Below, in pieces: positions 6,471-8,214 of a stretch of 8,214 nt of DNA (the stretch's first letter is position 1; each line of letters begins with the position of its first letter). This stretch comes from Stenotrophomonas maltophilia (lineage in GTDB: Bacteria; Pseudomonadota; Gammaproteobacteria; Xanthomonadales; Xanthomonadaceae), in NCBI GenBank assembly GCA_002435595.1, contig DJBL01000109.1, forward strand, positions 1-8,214. Reading direction: 5' to 3'. The notes below the pieces were generated by a model. The model had not been told where the DNA came from. It did not search any database and was given only the letters and a program-made list of their open reading frames with translations. The translations under genes were made by a program, and so were the position numbers.

Positions 6471-6537
6471 GTAGTCGCTCGATGTAATCGAGTGACGGAG
6501 GGTGAAGCGTAGCTGCCGACCGTGGTCGGCACGCCGA
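6471..6537. repeat. Compound palindromic repeat, copy 2
   Basis: The second copy of the same unit, fully intergenic. Hairpin A (6474-6483 with 6487-6496) is headed by GTAG at 6471-6474; hairpin B (6514-6521 with 6524-6531) is headed by GTAG at 6509-6512. Differences from copy 1 are single substitutions, one at the base of stem B (C instead of G at 6513) and one in loop B. Similarity fades just after the shared GCCGA, ahead of the terminator. Confidence 0.8.
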
Positions 6538-6556
6538 CGATCCGCACAATGAACCC

Positions 6557-6589
6557 AAAAAAAGACCGGCTTGCGCCGGTCTTTTTCTT
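6557..6589. terminator. Bidirectional rho-independent terminator (lpxR / dacC)
   Basis: A GC-rich core stem AGACCGGC/GCCGGTCT (6563-6570 with 6575-6582) has a TTGC loop. It is flanked by seven A residues (6557-6563) on the left and five T residues (6582-6586) on the right, which extend the stem by A-T pairs. The T-run follows the stem in both directions, so it can stop lpxR transcription from the left and dacC transcription from the right. It lies about 20 bases beyond the dacC stop. Confidence 0.93.
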
Positions 6590-6607
6590 ACCGCGGTCGG
6601 GCCGGAA

Positions 6608-7822
6608 TCATTCCGATTCCCACCACATCCAGAAGCTGTCCCACAGGCGCTTGAAGAAGCCGGCTTCTTCCACCGCGGCCACGGCCACCAGCGGTGCCTC
6701 GGCGACAGTCTTGCCGTCCAGGGTCACCTTCAGGGTGCCGATCTTCTGGCCAGCGGTGAACGGCGCTTCCAGGGTCTTGGGCACGTCGATGGTCGGCTTG
6801 AGGTCGTTGTAACGACCGCGCGGCACGCTCACCAGCAGCGGCTGGGCCACGCCCAGCTGCACCTTGTCCACCGCGCCCTTCCACACCTTGTGCTCGGCCA
6901 CGGCCTTGCCCGGCTCGTACATGCGGTGGGTTTCAAAGAAGCGGAAGCCCCAGTTGAGCAGCGCCAGGCTGTCGTCGGCGCGCTGCTTTTCCGAGCTGCC
7001 GCCCAGCACCACCGCGATCAGCCGCTGGTCACCCCGCTGGGCCGAGCTCATCAGGCAGTAGCCGGCTTCGGAGGTGTGGCCGGTCTTGATCCCGTCCACG
7101 CTGCCGTCGCGCCACAACAGCAGGTTGCGGTTGGGCTGCTTGATCGAGCCGACGGTGAATTCCTTCACCTTGTTGTAGGCGTAGGTTTCCGGGTAATCGC
7201 GCACCATCGCCCGGCCCAGCAGCGCCAGGTCGTAGGCGGTGCTGTGGTGGCCCGGGGCGGTCAGGCCGTGGGCGTTGACGAAGTGCGAGTTCTTCATGCC
7301 GATCTTGGCGGCGTAGCTGTTCATCAGCGAGGCGAAGGCCTCTTCGCTGCCGGCCACGTGCTCGGCCAGGGCGATCGCGGCATCGTTGCCGGACTGGATC
7401 GCCATGCCCTTTTCCATGTCTTCCAGGCGTGCGGTCTGGTTGACCGGGAAGCCGCTGTAGCTGCCATCGGTGCCCGCGCCGCCTTCGCGCCAGGCGCGCT
7501 CGCTCATCATCACCTGGTCGTCCGGACGGACCTTGCCGTTCTTGACCTCGGCGGCCACCACGTAGGAGGTCATCACCTTGGTGATGCTGGCCGGGGCCAG
7601 CTGTTCATGCTCGTTCTCGCCGGCCAGCACCTGGCCGGTGGCGTAATCCATCAGGACCCACGCCTTGGACACGCTGGGCTTGGGCGCCGGCGGGGTGGCA
7701 ACGGTGGCCGGGGCGGCGGCAGGCGCGGGCGCCGGCTGCGGGGCCGGCTGCGGAGTCTGGGCGGAGACCATGCCCACGAACAGGGTCGTGGCCATGGCAG
7801 CAGCGGCAAAGCGGAATTTCAT
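6608..7822 (-). CDS. dacC: D-alanyl-D-alanine carboxypeptidase (PBP5/6 type)
   Basis: A 404-residue low-molecular-mass penicillin-binding protein that removes the terminal D-Ala from peptidoglycan pentapeptides in the periplasm. A signal peptide is cleaved near VSA|Q (residue 21). Residues 23-48 form a Pro/Ala-rich linker. The catalytic S11 domain (about 50-290) has all three penicillin-binding motifs: SITK (Ser79, Lys82), SGN (144-146) and KTG (246-248). A C-terminal beta-rich PBP5_C domain follows (about 300-385). The protein ends in an amphipathic, Trp-rich helix (FFKRLWDSFWMWWESE), the usual membrane anchor of this class. The ATG at 7822 has GGAG about 11 bases upstream, slightly distant. 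It is adjacent to rlpA as in enterics and Pseudomonas. dacA and dacC are used interchangeably for such orthologues, so the symbol is a convention. Confidence 0.95.
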   Translation of the reverse strand: MKFRFAAAAMATTLFVGMVSAQTPQPAPQPAPAPAAAPATVATPPAPKPSVSKAWVLMDYATGQVLAGENEHEQLAPASITKVMTSYVVAAEVKNGKVRPDDQVMMSERAWREGGAGTDGSYSGFPVNQTARLEDMEKGMAIQSGNDAAIALAEHVAGSEEAFASLMNSYAAKIGMKNSHFVNAHGLTAPGHHSTAYDLALLGRAMVRDYPETYAYNKVKEFTVGSIKQPNRNLLLWRDGSVDGIKTGHTSEAGYCLMSSAQRGDQRLIAVVLGGSSEKQRADDSLALLNWGFRFFETHRMYEPGKAVAEHKVWKGAVDKVQLGVAQPLLVSVPRGRYNDLKPTIDVPKTLEAPFTAGQKIGTLKVTLDGKTVAEAPLVAVAAVEEAGFFKRLWDSFWMWWESE

Positions 7823-7873
7823 CGGACAGCAAGCTCCAGGGAAGGCGCCAAGGGTGGAGAGGTTGGGTACGGC

Positions 7874-7911
7874 ATTGTAGGCCCATGCGGTGGCACGCGC
7901 GGCGCGCCACC
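7874..7911 (-). promoter_or_regulatory. rlpA-dacC gap: stem-loop and possible dacC -10
   Basis: A 6-bp stem (7889-7894 with 7906-7911) with a partly paired GC-rich interior lies about 10 bases after the rlpA stop and has no T-run. Just beyond it on the minus strand is TACAAT (7879-7874), a five-of-six -10 match, but I see no credible -35 at 16-18 bases. dacC may therefore have its own weak promoter or be read through from rlpA. Confidence 0.3.
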
Positions 7912-7921
7912 GGGGCCGGGT

Positions 7922-8214
7922 TCAGTCCTTGACGATCTGCGGCGACCCCAGGCCCAGACCGGCGATGCGGCCGGCAAGTTCCGAAGCGCTGGCGTGGTCG
8001 GCCGCCGGCACCCGCAGGCGCCACAGCGTGCGCCCCCCGCTGGCGATGTCGCTGATGGTGGCGCCCACGATACCGGCCGAGGACAGCTGGCCCAGCGCGC
8101 GGGTGGCGTTGTCACGGCTGGCAAAGCTGGCCACCTGCAGCAGCACCGCCCCGACCTGCTGCGGCAGGCTGCCGGTGGCCGGCGACGGTGCGGGGCGCGG
8201 GGCCAGGCGCGGGG
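7922..8214 (-). CDS. rlpA: RlpA-family lytic transglycosylase, C-terminal SPOR domain (partial)
   Basis: Only the last 97 codons are inside the window; the gene continues past the right edge. The visible part begins with a Pro/Ala/Arg linker (PRLAPRPAPSPATGS), then a SPOR domain: VLLQVASFASRDNATRALGQL, a central ISDIASGGRTLWRLRV strand region, and ASELAGRIAGLGLGSPQIV before the stop. SPOR domains bind denuded glycan strands at the division septum. RlpA proteins carry a double-psi beta-barrel catalytic domain followed by a C-terminal SPOR and, in Pseudomonas, cleave stem-peptide-free glycans. The name rests on the C-terminal SPOR placement and on lying directly upstream of dacC, the conserved rlpA-dac arrangement. 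The catalytic domain is not visible, so another SPOR protein cannot be strictly excluded. Confidence 0.8.
   Translation of the reverse strand, partial: PRLAPRPAPSPATGSLPQQVGAVLLQVASFASRDNATRALGQLSSAGIVGATISDIASGGRTLWRLRVPAADHASASELAGRIAGLGLGSPQIVKD

Noticed and set aside
6398..6537. Tandem repeats considered as a CRISPR array
   Set aside because: There are only two units, each an internal double palindrome with GTAG heads, no spacers of constant length, and no cas genes. REP-type repeats explain it better.
5300..6547. Minus-strand open frame (about 415 codons) antisense to lpxR, with an internally duplicated N-terminus
   Set aside because: The duplication is only the translation of the two palindromic repeats; the remainder is antisense to a gene with intact family motifs.

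Overview
The window is chromosomal DNA of a GC-rich gammaproteobacterium, most likely Stenotrophomonas or a close Xanthomonadaceae relative. Three things point there: strong GC bias, protein sequences that read as Xanthomonad orthologues, and short palindromic repeats headed by GTAG, as in the SMAG family of S. maltophilia. It looks like core chromosome. I see no phage, transposase, integrase, CRISPR, tRNA or rRNA.

Layout from right to left, the direction in which most genes are read. The 3' end of rlpA (SPOR domain, minus) enters at the right edge, followed by dacC (D-Ala-D-Ala carboxypeptidase, minus). Next comes one plus-strand gene, an LpxR-family outer-membrane lipid A 3'-O-deacylase. 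It is convergent with dacC across two tandem compound repeats and a bidirectional terminator. Then a minus-strand operon of ybeD (DUF493), lipB and lipA follows, then prc (tail-specific protease, minus) behind a 249-bp gap. Last is the 5' part of a DUF2242 lipoprotein (minus), which runs off the left edge.

The order rlpA-dac-ybeD-lipB-lipA is a long-conserved gammaproteobacterial cluster. RlpA and DacC act on peptidoglycan, while LipB and LipA make protein-bound lipoate (octanoyl transfer, then sulfur insertion). Here the cluster is split between dacC and ybeD by the lpxR-like gene on the opposite strand. Prc, another periplasmic enzyme, and the DUF2242 lipoprotein add to the cell-envelope theme.

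No new multi-gene system is visible. The points most worth checking are: (1) the last four codons and the stop of the lpxR-like gene lie inside the first copy of a duplicated palindromic repeat, leaving a C-terminus without the usual outer-membrane aromatic residue; (2) a promoter-like pair that would start ybeD-lipB-lipA mRNA about one base before the ATG, so nearly leaderless; (3) a sigma-E/AlgU-like promoter in front of prc.
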